The position numbers and the translations under genes were made by a program. The notes under the pieces were generated by a model that was not told the origin of the DNA, ran no database searches, and saw nothing but the letters and a program-made list of their open reading frames with translations. From assembly GCA_015061725.1 (NCBI GenBank), contig SUVX01000013.1:1-62607 (forward strand): 62,607 bases of DNA, written 5' to 3'. Source of the DNA: Lentisphaerota bacterium. GTDB taxonomy: Bacteria; Verrucomicrobiota; Lentisphaeria; Victivallales; Victivallaceae. Shown here piece by piece: positions 6,879 through 15,496 of the stretch (position 1 is the stretch's first letter; every line of letters begins with the position of its first letter).

Positions 6879-8897
6879 ATGAGTATTGAATTTACTATTG
6901 ACGGAAAAGTTTTTTCTGCTGAACCCGGTCAGACGATTCTTGAAGTTGCGCGCGCCAACGGTATTGAGATTCCCTCTCTCTGCCGTGAACAGCGTATCAG
7001 CAAAACGACCAGCTGCTTTGTCTGTGTCGTCAAAGATTGCAAAACCGGACGTTTTCTGCCTTCCTGCTCCGCCTGCCCCGCCCCGGGACAGGAGATTTCA
7101 TCCAACACCGATGAAGTCTGGGATATGCGCAGAACAGCTCTTAATCTGCTTTTGAGTGAACACTCCGGAGACTGCGAAGCCCCCTGTACCCTCGCCTGCC
7201 CTGCGCATGCGGCGGTTGAGGAATATGTCCGTGCCGGACGTCAGGGCGATTTTCTGAAAGCTCTGACCATCATCAAGGAGCGTATTCCCCTCCCCATGAC
7301 CATCGGCAGAGTCTGTCCCCGCTTCTGCGAAAAGGACTGCCGCAGAAATGTCTACGGCAAGCCTGTTGCCATCAACGATTTCAAACGTCTTGCGGCTGAC
7401 CTCTATTACGATACCTACATGGAAAAACTTCCGGAAGAAACCGGAAAGCGTGTTGCCATCGTCGGTGCCGGTCCCGCCGGACTTTCCGCCGCATATTACC
7501 TGCGTCTGAAAGGTGTTGCCGTCACCGTCTTTGAAGCCATGCCCAAAGCCGGCGGTATGACCCGTTACGGTATTCCCGAATACCGTCTGCCCAAGAAAGC
7601 GGTTCTGGACAGAGAAATCGCCCACTTTGAAAAACTGGGTGTCTCCTTTGAATACAACCGCACTCTGGGCAAAGATCTTTCTCTTGAAGATCTCAAAAAA
7701 GATTTTGATGCCGTCATCATTGCCATCGGCTGCTGGAAGGCTTCCGGACTGCGCTGTGAAGGTGAAGAACTGGCTGTTCCGGGTATTGATTTTCTCCGCA
7801 ATGTTGCCGAAAATGATAACGTTGCCGCCAATCCCGGCAAGACGATCGTTGTCGGCGGCGGTAATACCGCCATGGACTGCGTGAGAACCAGTGTCCGTCT
7901 CGGAAGTTCTGACGTCAGCTGTTTCTACCGCCGTACCGAAGCGGAGATGCCCGCTGAAAAAATCGAAATCGCCGAAGCAAAAGAAGAGGGCGTCAAATTT
8001 GAATTTCTCATCGCTCCCGTCAAATTGGAAAAACGTCAGGATAAACTCGTTCTGACCTGCCGTAAAATGGAATTGGGCGAACCCGATGCCTCCGGCCGCC
8101 GTAAACCTGTTGAAGTTCCGGGCAGTGATTTTGAAGTTGAAGCCGATACCGTCATTGCCGCCATCGGTCAGGGAACCATGGCTCCTGAGGGACTTCCCGT
8201 CAACCGCTGGGGCAATCTTGAAAGCGAGACCCCTGCCCCCGGACTTTATGCCGCCGGTGACTGCGTTTCCGGTGCCGCAACCGTGGTTGAAGGTGTCGCC
8301 TCAGGCCGCAGAGCTGCTCTTGCCGTCTGCAAAGATCTTCTTGGACTTGAAGAAAAAGCGGAATCCACCATTTTTGTTTCCCGCGGTTCCTGGCAGAGTC
8401 TCAAACGCGAAGATCTGGTTTTCCTCCGCAACGACGTGTCTGAAAAAGACCGTGCAAAACAGGATTTGATTCCGATCGAAGAACGTGTCAGTTCCTTTGC
8501 AGAAGTCGCTGCAACCATGCCTCCGGAACGGGTCATGGCAGAAGGTGAACGCTGTATCGAGTGCAGCTGTACCGATAAAAAGAACTGCAAACTCCGTCAG
8601 CATGCCGAAACTTACAGCTGCGACGTGGATGCATTCAAGGGCGAAAAGATTGCGGTTTCTTACGATACCCGTCATCCGCTTATTATTCAGGACCGCGGCA
8701 AATGCATCAAATGCGGAACCTGTGTCAAAGTCTGCAAAGAAGTCGTCAACAAAACGCTGCTCAGTCTCAAGTTGAGAGGTTTCTCCACTTGCGTTGGAAC
8801 CGCTTTTGACGGTGGATTCCCCGACAACTGTGCTGAATGCGGTGCCTGTGTTGACGCCTGTCCCACCGGTGCGCTTGACTGGCGTCACAAAGCCTGA
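6879..8897 (+). CDS. [2Fe-2S]/GltD-like/ferredoxin fusion flavoprotein (StnA/NfnB-like)
   Basis: 672 residues. Start ATG 6879 is chosen because GGAGGAG lies 10 nt upstream and MSIEFTIDGK opens a NuoG/HydA-type [2Fe-2S] domain (Cys 35, 46, 49, 63). The next part is homologous to the glutamate synthase small subunit and NfnB: cysteine-rich GltD N-terminus (GDCEAPCTLACP, VCPRFCEKDCRR), FAD site VGAGPAG (195-201), NAD(P)H site GGGNTAMD (326-333) and AAGDCVSGA. The C-terminal 70 residues hold two [4Fe-4S] motifs (CIKCGTCVKVC, CAECGACVDAC). It probably exchanges electrons between NADP(H) and ferredoxin or the NADH-linked partner subunits. Known relatives of this architecture are StnA of the Sporomusa-type Nfn complex; assignment to Stn rather than another NfnB-linked complex is inference. 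Confidence 0.85.
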   Translation: MSIEFTIDGKVFSAEPGQTILEVARANGIEIPSLCREQRISKTTSCFVCVVKDCKTGRFLPSCSACPAPGQEISSNTDEVWDMRRTALNLLLSEHSGDCEAPCTLACPAHAAVEEYVRAGRQGDFLKALTIIKERIPLPMTIGRVCPRFCEKDCRRNVYGKPVAINDFKRLAADLYYDTYMEKLPEETGKRVAIVGAGPAGLSAAYYLRLKGVAVTVFEAMPKAGGMTRYGIPEYRLPKKAVLDREIAHFEKLGVSFEYNRTLGKDLSLEDLKKDFDAVIIAIGCWKASGLRCEGEELAVPGIDFLRNVAENDNVAANPGKTIVVGGGNTAMDCVRTSVRLGSSDVSCFYRRTEAEMPAEKIEIAEAKEEGVKFEFLIAPVKLEKRQDKLVLTCRKMELGEPDASGRRKPVEVPGSDFEVEADTVIAAIGQGTMAPEGLPVNRWGNLESETPAPGLYAAGDCVSGAATVVEGVASGRRAALAVCKDLLGLEEKAESTIFVSRGSWQSLKREDLVFLRNDVSEKDRAKQDLIPIEERVSSFAEVAATMPPERVMAEGERCIECSCTDKKNCKLRQHAETYSCDVDAFKGEKIAVSYDTRHPLIIQDRGKCIKCGTCVKVCKEVVNKTLLSLKLRGFSTCVGTAFDGGFPDNCAECGACVDACPTGALDWRHKA

Positions 8898-8900
8898 TAT

Positions 8901-10181
8901 ATGAATAAAAAGGCTGTCATCTATACGCTGGGCTGCCGTCTGAATTGCGCAGACACAGCCCTGCTGACTTCACGTCTGGAACTTGCCGGATATACAGTCG
9001 TATCCGAACAGCAGACAGATTTTGATCTGGCTGTTATCAATTCCTGTGCTGTGACAGCCGAAGCCGTCCGTAAAAGCCGTCAAACGCTGCGGAAACTTAA
9101 AAAGAACAATCCGCAGGCGGCTTTTCTTGTGACGGGGTGTGCCGTTGAGGTCAATGCTGAACAGTTCCGTACGGACGGGGCAGATTATGTGTTGACCAAT
9201 CCTGATAAAAAAGATTTAACGGCGATTCTTGCCGGAATGACCGCAGCCAACAAAAGCAGCGGGGAATGCCGTGAGAATTTTCAGGAACTTGTCACTTCAA
9301 GTTTTCCTTTCCGCAGCCGTGCCTTTGTCAAAATCCAGGAAGGGTGCAACAATTTCTGCACCTATTGCATTGTTCCCTATGTGCGCGGACGCGAGCGTTC
9401 AAGAAAATTTGCCGAAGTTCTGGATGACTGCAGACAGCTCATTGATTCGGGCTTCCCTGAAATCGTCCTGACCGGTGTCAATACCTGCGCTTACAGCGAT
9501 GATGGAAAAACGCTCGGAGAGTTGATCCATTCCATTGCTGAACTGCCCGGAGATTTCAGAATCAGATTAAGTTCAACGGAACCTCATTTCAACAACCGCA
9601 ATCTGATTGATATCATGGCTGAAACGCCCAAAATCTGCCGTTTTCTTCATCTCTCTTTACAGCACGGCTGCGACAGAATTTTAAAGGCAATGAACCGTCA
9701 TTATACCTCGTCCCAATACGCTGATTTTGTTGCAGAAGCAAGAGAAAAGATTCCCGGACTGCACATCGGAACAGATATTATCGCCGGATTTCCCGGTGAA
9801 ACGGATGATGATTTTGCTGTTTGCGCAGAGTTTGTTCAAAAAATGCAGTTTGCCAACGCACATATTTTCACCTACTCCCCCCGCCCCGGAACTCCTGCGG
9901 CAACCATGCCGGACCGTCCGGACGGAAAAACTGCCGGACTCAGAGCCGCCCGGCTGCGTGAAATCACGGCAATAAGCAAACAGGAATTCATCAATTCCCA
10001 GCTCGGAACAGAGCTGCAAGTCATCTTTGAAACCGCTTCAAACGGTATGCTTCACGGGTGGAGTGATAACTATATTGCGGTCAGTGTGCCCGAAAACAGT
10101 GCAGAAAAAGGATGTATCACCACGGTAAAAGCTGCAAAAAACACCGTTTCAATACCGGATAATCTTCTTCCACCTGCCTGA
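8901..10181 (+). CDS. mtaB: tRNA t6A37 methylthiotransferase MtaB
   Basis: 426 residues of the MiaB/MtaB radical-SAM methylthiotransferase family. It converts N6-threonylcarbamoyladenosine-37 in tRNA to the 2-methylthio form. Seen: N-terminal UPF0004 domain with TLGCRLNCAD, Cys in NSCAVTAEAVRK and VTGCAVE; radical SAM site GCNNFCTYCIVPYVRGRERS (C-x3-C-x2-C); TGVNTCAY; and a C-terminal TRAM-like tail. TLGC near the N-terminus favours MtaB over MiaB. It starts 3 nt after the redox gene stop, so it is co-transcribed with that operon, a link without an obvious functional reason. Confidence 0.9.
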   Translation: MNKKAVIYTLGCRLNCADTALLTSRLELAGYTVVSEQQTDFDLAVINSCAVTAEAVRKSRQTLRKLKKNNPQAAFLVTGCAVEVNAEQFRTDGADYVLTNPDKKDLTAILAGMTAANKSSGECRENFQELVTSSFPFRSRAFVKIQEGCNNFCTYCIVPYVRGRERSRKFAEVLDDCRQLIDSGFPEIVLTGVNTCAYSDDGKTLGELIHSIAELPGDFRIRLSSTEPHFNNRNLIDIMAETPKICRFLHLSLQHGCDRILKAMNRHYTSSQYADFVAEAREKIPGLHIGTDIIAGFPGETDDDFAVCAEFVQKMQFANAHIFTYSPRPGTPAATMPDRPDGKTAGLRAARLREITAISKQEFINSQLGTELQVIFETASNGMLHGWSDNYIAVSVPENSAEKGCITTVKAAKNTVSIPDNLLPPA

Positions 10182-10218
10182 AAAAGAGATTTTATTGTCA
10201 GAAATTACACTTCTGCCT

Positions 10219-10247
10219 TTGACGTAACGCCTTACAGGTGTTATATT
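10219..10247 (+). promoter_or_regulatory. Promoter of lpxA-gpmI
   Basis: TTGACG (10219-10224), 17-nt spacer, TATATT (10242-10247), 53 nt before the lpxA ATG. Confidence 0.75.
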
Positions 10248-10300
10248 ATAAAAGTGCAGAAGCGCATTATAACAACCCAAACATTATATTGGAGATAGAT

Positions 10301-11101
10301 ATGGCTAAGATTCACCCGACCAGTATCGTGTCCGAAGGCGCCGTTCTTGCTGACAGCGTTGAAGTCGGTCCCTTTTGTTTCATCGGACCCAACGTCACCA
10401 TCGGCGAAGGAACCCGTTTGATCGGTCACTGCAATATTGACGGACATACCACTTTAGGCGCAGAAAACCTGATCCACCCCTTTGCCGCTCTGGGACAACC
10501 CGCCCAGGATCACGCTGTTGAACCCGGCAAAGCAACTTATCTTAAAATCGGAGATCACAACATTTTCCGTGAAGGCTGCGCCATCCACACCGGAACAAAG
10601 CCGGATTCTTCCACGATCATCGGCAATAACAATATGTTCATGAACTGCACCCACGTTGCCCACAACTGCGAAATCGGCAACAATGTCATCTTTGTCGGTT
10701 ATGCCGCTACTGCCGGATACTGCAAAGTTTTTGACAACGTGCTGCTGTCAGGTCTTTCCGGAATCCACCAGTTCTGCCGCATCGGCCGTTTTGCCATTAT
10801 TTCCGGCGGTTCTGTGTTCAGTAAGGATATTCCCCCGTTCATGATGGCTGAAGGCCGCAACGGCGGTGTCAAAATGATCAACAAAGTCGGTTTGACCCGT
10901 GCCGGATTTGATTCCGAAACCATCACCGTCATCAAACACATCCACAGACTTTATTACCGCAGCGGTCTGACTCCGACCAATGCTCTGAAAAAGATCCGCA
11001 CCGATCTGCCCCAGATCCCCGAAGTTCTGGAGTTTATTGAATTCTGCGAATCCAGCAAACGCGGCGTTCTTGCCACCGGCGTTACCGGTCACCGCGACTG
11101 A
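10301..11101 (+). CDS. lpxA: UDP-N-acetylglucosamine O-acyltransferase LpxA
   Basis: 266 residues, close to the usual 262. It acylates UDP-GlcNAc, the first step of lipid A synthesis, in the cytosol. Seen: hexapeptide-repeat left-handed beta helix (IHPTSIVSEGAVLADSVEVG onward), catalytic His in NCTHVAHNCEIGNN, and the C-terminal helical domain (NKVGLTRAGFDSETI). Start ATG 10301 is preferred because GGAG (10291-10294) is correctly spaced; an in-frame extension upstream has no ribosome site. It shows that the organism has an outer membrane with lipid A. gpmI follows after 31 nt. Confidence 0.95.
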   Translation: MAKIHPTSIVSEGAVLADSVEVGPFCFIGPNVTIGEGTRLIGHCNIDGHTTLGAENLIHPFAALGQPAQDHAVEPGKATYLKIGDHNIFREGCAIHTGTKPDSSTIIGNNNMFMNCTHVAHNCEIGNNVIFVGYAATAGYCKVFDNVLLSGLSGIHQFCRIGRFAIISGGSVFSKDIPPFMMAEGRNGGVKMINKVGLTRAGFDSETITVIKHIHRLYYRSGLTPTNALKKIRTDLPQIPEVLEFIEFCESSKRGVLATGVTGHRD

Positions 11102-11132
11102 TATCAACTTTATTTGAAGAGGAATTTTTATC

Positions 11133-12779
11133 ATGTTGAATGCATTGACAAAAAATGCAAAATTTGCCGGACGTAAAGGTCCGGTCGTTCTCGCCATCTG
11201 CGACGGTGTCGGCTTCGGCAAATACGAAGACGGCGACGCCGTGAAACTTGCCCATACCCCCGTTATTGACGGACTGATGGCAACTTGTCCCTGCACCCGT
11301 CTCAAGGCGCACGGAACCGCTGTCGGTATGCCTTCTGATGCCGATATGGGCAACAGTGAAGTCGGACACAACGCCATCGGCTGCGGACGTGTTTTCTCCC
11401 AGGGCGCAAAGCTCGTTGAAGAAGCCGTCAATACCGGAAAACTTTTTGACGGTGATACCTGGAAGAAACTCGTTTCCAATGTCATTGAGAAAAAGAGCGT
11501 TCTTCACTTTATCGGCTTGTTCTCTGACGGCAACGTTCACAGTCACATCGATCACCTCAAAGCCATGCTCACCCGCGCTAAAGCAGCCGGTGTTGAACAT
11601 GCCCGTATCCATATTCTTCTTGACGGACGTGATGTGCCGGAAACTTCCGCACTTCTTTATATTGATCCTTTTGAAGAATTTCTCAAGACTCTTGATGCCG
11701 ATTTCCGCATTGCTTCCGGCGGCGGCCGTATGGTCATTACCATGGACCGTTACGGTGCCAACTGGGATATGGTCCGCAAGGGCTGGGAAACACACGTTCA
11801 GGGCAAAGGCGAATACTTTACAGACGCGCACACCGCTGTTGAAAAACTGCGTGAACGCACCGGTGCCATCGACCAGGATCTGCCGCCCTTTGTGATCTCC
11901 GATGACGGAGCCACTCCCGTCGGAGCCATCAAAGACGGAGACTCTGTGATTTTCTTCAACTTCCGCGGAGACCGCAGTCTTGAAATCACCAAGGCATTTG
12001 AAGACGGTGCCGATTTTGACAAATTTGACCGCGGCACTGTTCCTGCAGTCATTTATGCCGGAATGATGGAATATGACGGCGATCTTCATGCGCCCGCCAA
12101 CTTCCTTGTCAATCCGCCCGAAATCGACCGCACCATGGACGAGTATCTCTGTGCCAGTCAGGTTAAACAGCTTGCCATCAGCGAAACTCAGAAATACGGT
12201 CACGTCACCTACTTCTTCAACGGCAACCGTTCCGGCAAATTTGATGAAGTTATGGATGAATACATCGAAATCCCCTCTGACATCGTTCCTTTTGAACAGC
12301 GTCCCTGGATGAAGTGTGCTGAAATCACCGATGCCGTCGTTGAAGCCATTGAATCCGGCAAGTACGGCATGATCCGTTTGAACTTCCCCAACGGTGACAT
12401 GGTCGGACATACCGGAAACATGGATGCCGTTCTCGTTTCAATGGAAGCTCTGGATCTCTGTCTGGGCAGAATCAAAAACGCCGTTGAAAAAGCCGGTGGC
12501 GTGCTGGTGATTTCTGCTGACCACGGCAACGCCGATGATATGCTTGAACACGGCAAAGACGGCAAAGTCAAAGTCGATGAAAACGGTGTTCCCCGCCGCA
12601 AAACAAGTCACTCTCTCAACCCCGTTCCCTGTATCATCTTTGATCCGGATTTCAAGGGTGAGTACGCCAAAGAACTCAATGAAGGTCTCGGCATCAGTTC
12701 TCTTGCCGCCACCTGTATTGAACTTCTCGGCTTCAATGCCCCTGAGGGATATGATCCGAGCGTTCTCAAATTCAACTGA
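11133..12779 (+). CDS. gpmI: 2,3-bisphosphoglycerate-independent phosphoglycerate mutase
   Basis: 548 residues of the alkaline-phosphatase superfamily, interconverting 3- and 2-phosphoglycerate with two Mn ions. Seen: VVLAICDGVGFGK at the N-terminus, catalytic Ser in DMGNSEVGHNAIG, LLDGRDVPETSA, FRGDRS, and the metal site ISADHGNADDML with a distal His. The length matches the longer variant of the family. Codon use is strongly biased (Ccc, Cgt, aaC), as expected of a highly expressed gene. It shares a promoter with lpxA and ends at a clear terminator. Confidence 0.95.
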   Translation: MLNALTKNAKFAGRKGPVVLAICDGVGFGKYEDGDAVKLAHTPVIDGLMATCPCTRLKAHGTAVGMPSDADMGNSEVGHNAIGCGRVFSQGAKLVEEAVNTGKLFDGDTWKKLVSNVIEKKSVLHFIGLFSDGNVHSHIDHLKAMLTRAKAAGVEHARIHILLDGRDVPETSALLYIDPFEEFLKTLDADFRIASGGGRMVITMDRYGANWDMVRKGWETHVQGKGEYFTDAHTAVEKLRERTGAIDQDLPPFVISDDGATPVGAIKDGDSVIFFNFRGDRSLEITKAFEDGADFDKFDRGTVPAVIYAGMMEYDGDLHAPANFLVNPPEIDRTMDEYLCASQVKQLAISETQKYGHVTYFFNGNRSGKFDEVMDEYIEIPSDIVPFEQRPWMKCAEITDAVVEAIESGKYGMIRLNFPNGDMVGHTGNMDAVLVSMEALDLCLGRIKNAVEKAGGVLVISADHGNADDMLEHGKDGKVKVDENGVPRRKTSHSLNPVPCIIFDPDFKGEYAKELNEGLGISSLAATCIELLGFNAPEGYDPSVLKFN

Positions 12780-12800
12780 GAATAAAAATTTTTACATTAC

Positions 12801-12829
12801 AAAGCACCTCTTTTCGAGGTGCTTTTTTT
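12801..12829 (+). terminator. Rho-independent terminator after gpmI
   Basis: AAAGCACCTC (12801-12810) pairs perfectly with GAGGTGCTTT (12816-12825) around a 5-nt loop, followed by T residues. The next gene starts 13 nt downstream. Confidence 0.9.
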
Positions 12830-12842
12830 CATGGAGAAAAAA

Positions 12843-13586
12843 ATGATTACTTCACAATGGCAGGGTAAAAAAGTTGCTTTTCTGGGCGACTCAATTACCG
12901 ATAAAATTCACGTCGGCACAGAAAAAAACTATTGGCAGTATCTTGAAGAAAAACTGGGCATCACCCCTCTGGTCTACGGTATCAACGGCAATCGCTGGCT
13001 TGATACGAAACCTCAGGCGGAAAAACTCTTTGCCGAACACGGTACAGATATTGATGCCATTTTTATTTTTATGGGAACCAATGACTATATGGGCGCAATC
13101 ATGCCCGGAGAATGGTACTCTTTTCAAATGGAAGAAACCAACCACGGCGGCAACATGGTCAAACGTCTGCGCCGTCATCTGAATTTGGATGAAGAAACAT
13201 TCTGCGGCAGAATCAATGCTGCAATGTCTTATTTGAAAGAAAAGTTCCCGTATCAGCAGATTGTATTGATGACACCAATCCACCGGGCTTTTGCGACGTT
13301 TTCTCCGACCAATGTTCAGCCTGAAGAAAGTTTTGCCAACGCTATCGGACTATATGTGGAAAGTTATGTTGAAAAAATCCGTCAAGCGGCAGATATCTGG
13401 TCCTGCCCTCTCATTGATCTTTACAGGACAAGCGGACTTTATCCTTTGACGGAATCTCATGGCGTATTCTTTGCCAATCCTGAAACAGACAGACTGCACC
13501 CGGGAACAGCCGGTCATGCCCGCATTGCTCAAACAATGCTTTATCAGATGTTGACTCTTCCGGCAACGTTCAGAGATATCCGATAA
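12843..13586 (+). CDS. SGNH/GDSL-family hydrolase (probable esterase)
   Basis: 247 residues. ATG 12843 is chosen because GGAG (12833-12836) sits 6 nt upstream; an earlier in-frame ATG at 12831 overlaps that site. Block I is VAFLGDSITDK (nucleophile Ser), block II YGINGNRW, block III FMGTNDYMGA (oxyanion Asn) and block V DRLHPGTAGHARIA (catalytic Asp-x-x-His). No signal peptide, so cytoplasmic. Substrate unknown; relatives include acetylxylan esterases and rhamnogalacturonan acetylesterases. It converges on the amidase gene with a 6-nt gap. Confidence 0.85.
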   Translation: MITSQWQGKKVAFLGDSITDKIHVGTEKNYWQYLEEKLGITPLVYGINGNRWLDTKPQAEKLFAEHGTDIDAIFIFMGTNDYMGAIMPGEWYSFQMEETNHGGNMVKRLRRHLNLDEETFCGRINAAMSYLKEKFPYQQIVLMTPIHRAFATFSPTNVQPEESFANAIGLYVESYVEKIRQAADIWSCPLIDLYRTSGLYPLTESHGVFFANPETDRLHPGTAGHARIAQTMLYQMLTLPATFRDIR

Positions 13587-13592
13587 GATATT

Positions 13593-14555
13593 TCAATATC
13601 TGCGGGGAGCAAGATTGTCGTGATAAGAAACAATTCCGGCAGCGATTCCCCGTGCGAGATTTTCCATGTAAAAGGGATTGTTCAGGAGTTTTTCTTCTGC
13701 GGCATTTGAAATGAATCCTATTTCAATCAGAACTCCCGGAGCAGCAATATCGCGTAATACAGCAAAACGGGCACGCCTGACACCACGGTTGACGGCGCCC
13801 GTTTTTTTGACCATAAAATGCTGTAAACGGCAAGCCAGAGCAAAATTGTTCACATCAAAACGGTTTGCCGGATTTTTTTGCAGCAGAAATTTTCCGACTG
13901 TTGACGGCGCATCCGCCGGAGTTAAGCAATAAGTTTCAATTCCGGCGGCACTTTTATTCGGAGAAGCGTTGACATGAATGGACACAAACAAATCGCTTCC
14001 GGCAGCTCTCTGGCGGGCAGTTCTCTCTTTTAAGGTCAAAGTCACATCTTTGCTGCGGGTCAGATGCACCCGGTAATTGCACGCTGTTAAAATGTCTGCC
14101 ACACGGCGGGTCAGTTTTAAAGTAATATCTTTTTCTTTTGAGAATTTGCCAGAAGCACCACGGTCATTGCCGCCGTGTCCGGCATCAAGAGTGATTGTTC
14201 TGAGCCGATGTCCGGGAACACTCCCGGGGTTGAACAAAATGTTCAACGTTGAAAACCAATCACTTTCAGAAACCAAGACGCCGTTTTTGTTCCAGACAAC
14301 CGGATAGCCCAACACAAGAGGCATTCCGTTCCAGGCAATACGGCGGCTTGAAGTTTCCATCTGCAAGGTTCTGCCGTAACCGGAAAAGAAAATCTTTTTA
14401 TCGGATTTTGACAAAGCCATTTTATACCTTGCCGCCGTGCCGGAAATATTATAATACTTTGTTGACGGCTTTTTTGCCGCAGCAGTACAACAGAGGCATA
14501 TCCCGAGAACAAGAATACCCGATATGTTTTTCACTCTTCTCAAGACCAACCTCAT
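13593..14555 (-). CDS. N-acetylmuramoyl-L-alanine amidase (Amidase_3, AmiC type)
   Basis: 320 residues with an N-terminal signal or anchor segment (NISGILVLGICLCCTAAA). A short domain of about 75 residues precedes the zinc amidase: ITLDAGHGGNDRGASG (zinc His), zinc Glu in SKEKDITL, VSIHVNASPN (second His) and VLIEIGFISNAAEEKLL (catalytic Glu). It cleaves the bond between MurNAc and the stem peptide and should act in the periplasm, in cell separation or remodelling. The start overlaps the stop of thiD by 4 bp, so the two are co-translated. Confidence 0.9.
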   Translation of the reverse strand: MRLVLRRVKNISGILVLGICLCCTAAAKKPSTKYYNISGTAARYKMALSKSDKKIFFSGYGRTLQMETSSRRIAWNGMPLVLGYPVVWNKNGVLVSESDWFSTLNILFNPGSVPGHRLRTITLDAGHGGNDRGASGKFSKEKDITLKLTRRVADILTACNYRVHLTRSKDVTLTLKERTARQRAAGSDLFVSIHVNASPNKSAAGIETYCLTPADAPSTVGKFLLQKNPANRFDVNNFALACRLQHFMVKKTGAVNRGVRRARFAVLRDIAAPGVLIEIGFISNAAEEKLLNNPFYMENLARGIAAGIVSYHDNLAPRRY

Positions 14556-15406
14556 AAATGTTTTTCTTCAAGCTTGATCAAATCATAGCAATCTTCTGTC
14601 GGCGGATACATGGCAAAAACGCCGTTGGCAAGTTCAACATTTTGAGTCAAACTGCCGAGAACAAAGGACTTTGCCTCACACAATGCCTGTTTCCAGGGAT
14701 AATCCAGAATCAAACCAGCGGTCAAGGCTGCAGAAAGAGTATTTCCTGCGCCAACTCCTGCACAGGGGGGCATTTCTGCAAGAGGAGAAGTCAAACGGTA
14801 TAATTTTCCACCCCGGCAGACGGCATCAACGGATTCGGGAAGATTCAGTTTGCCGCCTTTGAGCAGAACAGAAGTTCCGAAACGGTTGAAAAGTTCCTTT
14901 GCCGCTTCAAAGAGATCTTTTTCAGTTCTGATTTCTTTGTTGCTTTTGAGGATTTTCTGCGCTTCAAGAGTATCCGGCGTAATCCAGGCTGAACGGGATA
15001 AAAGTTTTTCACAGAAATATTCCACACTGGAATCGCTGACACAGGATGAGCAAAATTCAGGATCACAAATCAGATTCAAGTTCCGCTTTTCTACAGTTTC
15101 AGCAACGGCATCGATCATCTCAGGTTCAGGAAGCATACCGCATTTGATGAAAGACGGAGAAAAACTTGATATAACCATATCCAGCTGAGTTTTGACCGAC
15201 TCCGCTGACAGCTTGTCAACTCTTGTGATTTTACCTGCGGGCGTACGGCAGATGACTGCGGTTGTAACGCTGCTGCCGTAAACGCCGAAAGCATTGAATG
15301 TTCTGAGGTCGGCGGCAATTCCGGTACTGCCGGAAGCATCGTTTCCGGATACAGTCACCGCAAACGGATAGAATTGACGGGAAGTTTTTTGTTTTTTATT
15401 TGACAT
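14552..15406 (-). CDS. thiD: Phosphomethylpyrimidine kinase family protein (ThiD-like)
   Basis: 284 residues of the ribokinase-like HMP/pyridoxal kinase family. Seen: VSGNDASGSTGIAADLRTF near the N-terminus, SSVTTAVICRTP, FIKCGMLPEPE, VLLKGGKL, and the anion-hole/catalytic motif GVGAGNTLSAALTAGL. The consensus catalytic Asp of GxGCTFS/GxGD is not obvious: here it reads GVGAGNT, so activity or substrate may differ. Start ATG 15406 is preferred because a TATAAT box lies at 15432-15437; an in-frame ATG at 15454 would be upstream of it. No thi genes surround it; the partner is a cell-wall amidase. Confidence 0.75.
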   Translation of the reverse strand: MSNKKQKTSRQFYPFAVTVSGNDASGSTGIAADLRTFNAFGVYGSSVTTAVICRTPAGKITRVDKLSAESVKTQLDMVISSFSPSFIKCGMLPEPEMIDAVAETVEKRNLNLICDPEFCSSCVSDSSVEYFCEKLLSRSAWITPDTLEAQKILKSNKEIRTEKDLFEAAKELFNRFGTSVLLKGGKLNLPESVDAVCRGGKLYRLTSPLAEMPPCAGVGAGNTLSAALTAGLILDYPWKQALCEAKSFVLGSLTQNVELANGVFAMYPPTEDCYDLIKLEEKHL

Positions 15407-15431
15407 AAATTTGTTTTTATGCTTTCTATGT

Positions 15432-15437
15432 ATTATA
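15432..15437 (-). promoter_or_regulatory. -10 box of the thiD-amidase promoter
   Basis: TATAAT on the minus strand, 25 nt before the chosen thiD start. The -35 is poor (TTAATG, 19-nt spacer). Confidence 0.45.
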
Positions 15438-15496
15438 TTTTCTTTTGTACACATTTCATTAAAAAATGTAACTGAAGTTTAAAATACATCAAAAGT

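Noticed and set aside
10238..10300. Upstream in-frame extension of lpxA
   Set aside because: It lies across the -10 region and has no ribosome site; ATG 10301 has GGAG at proper distance and gives the family length.
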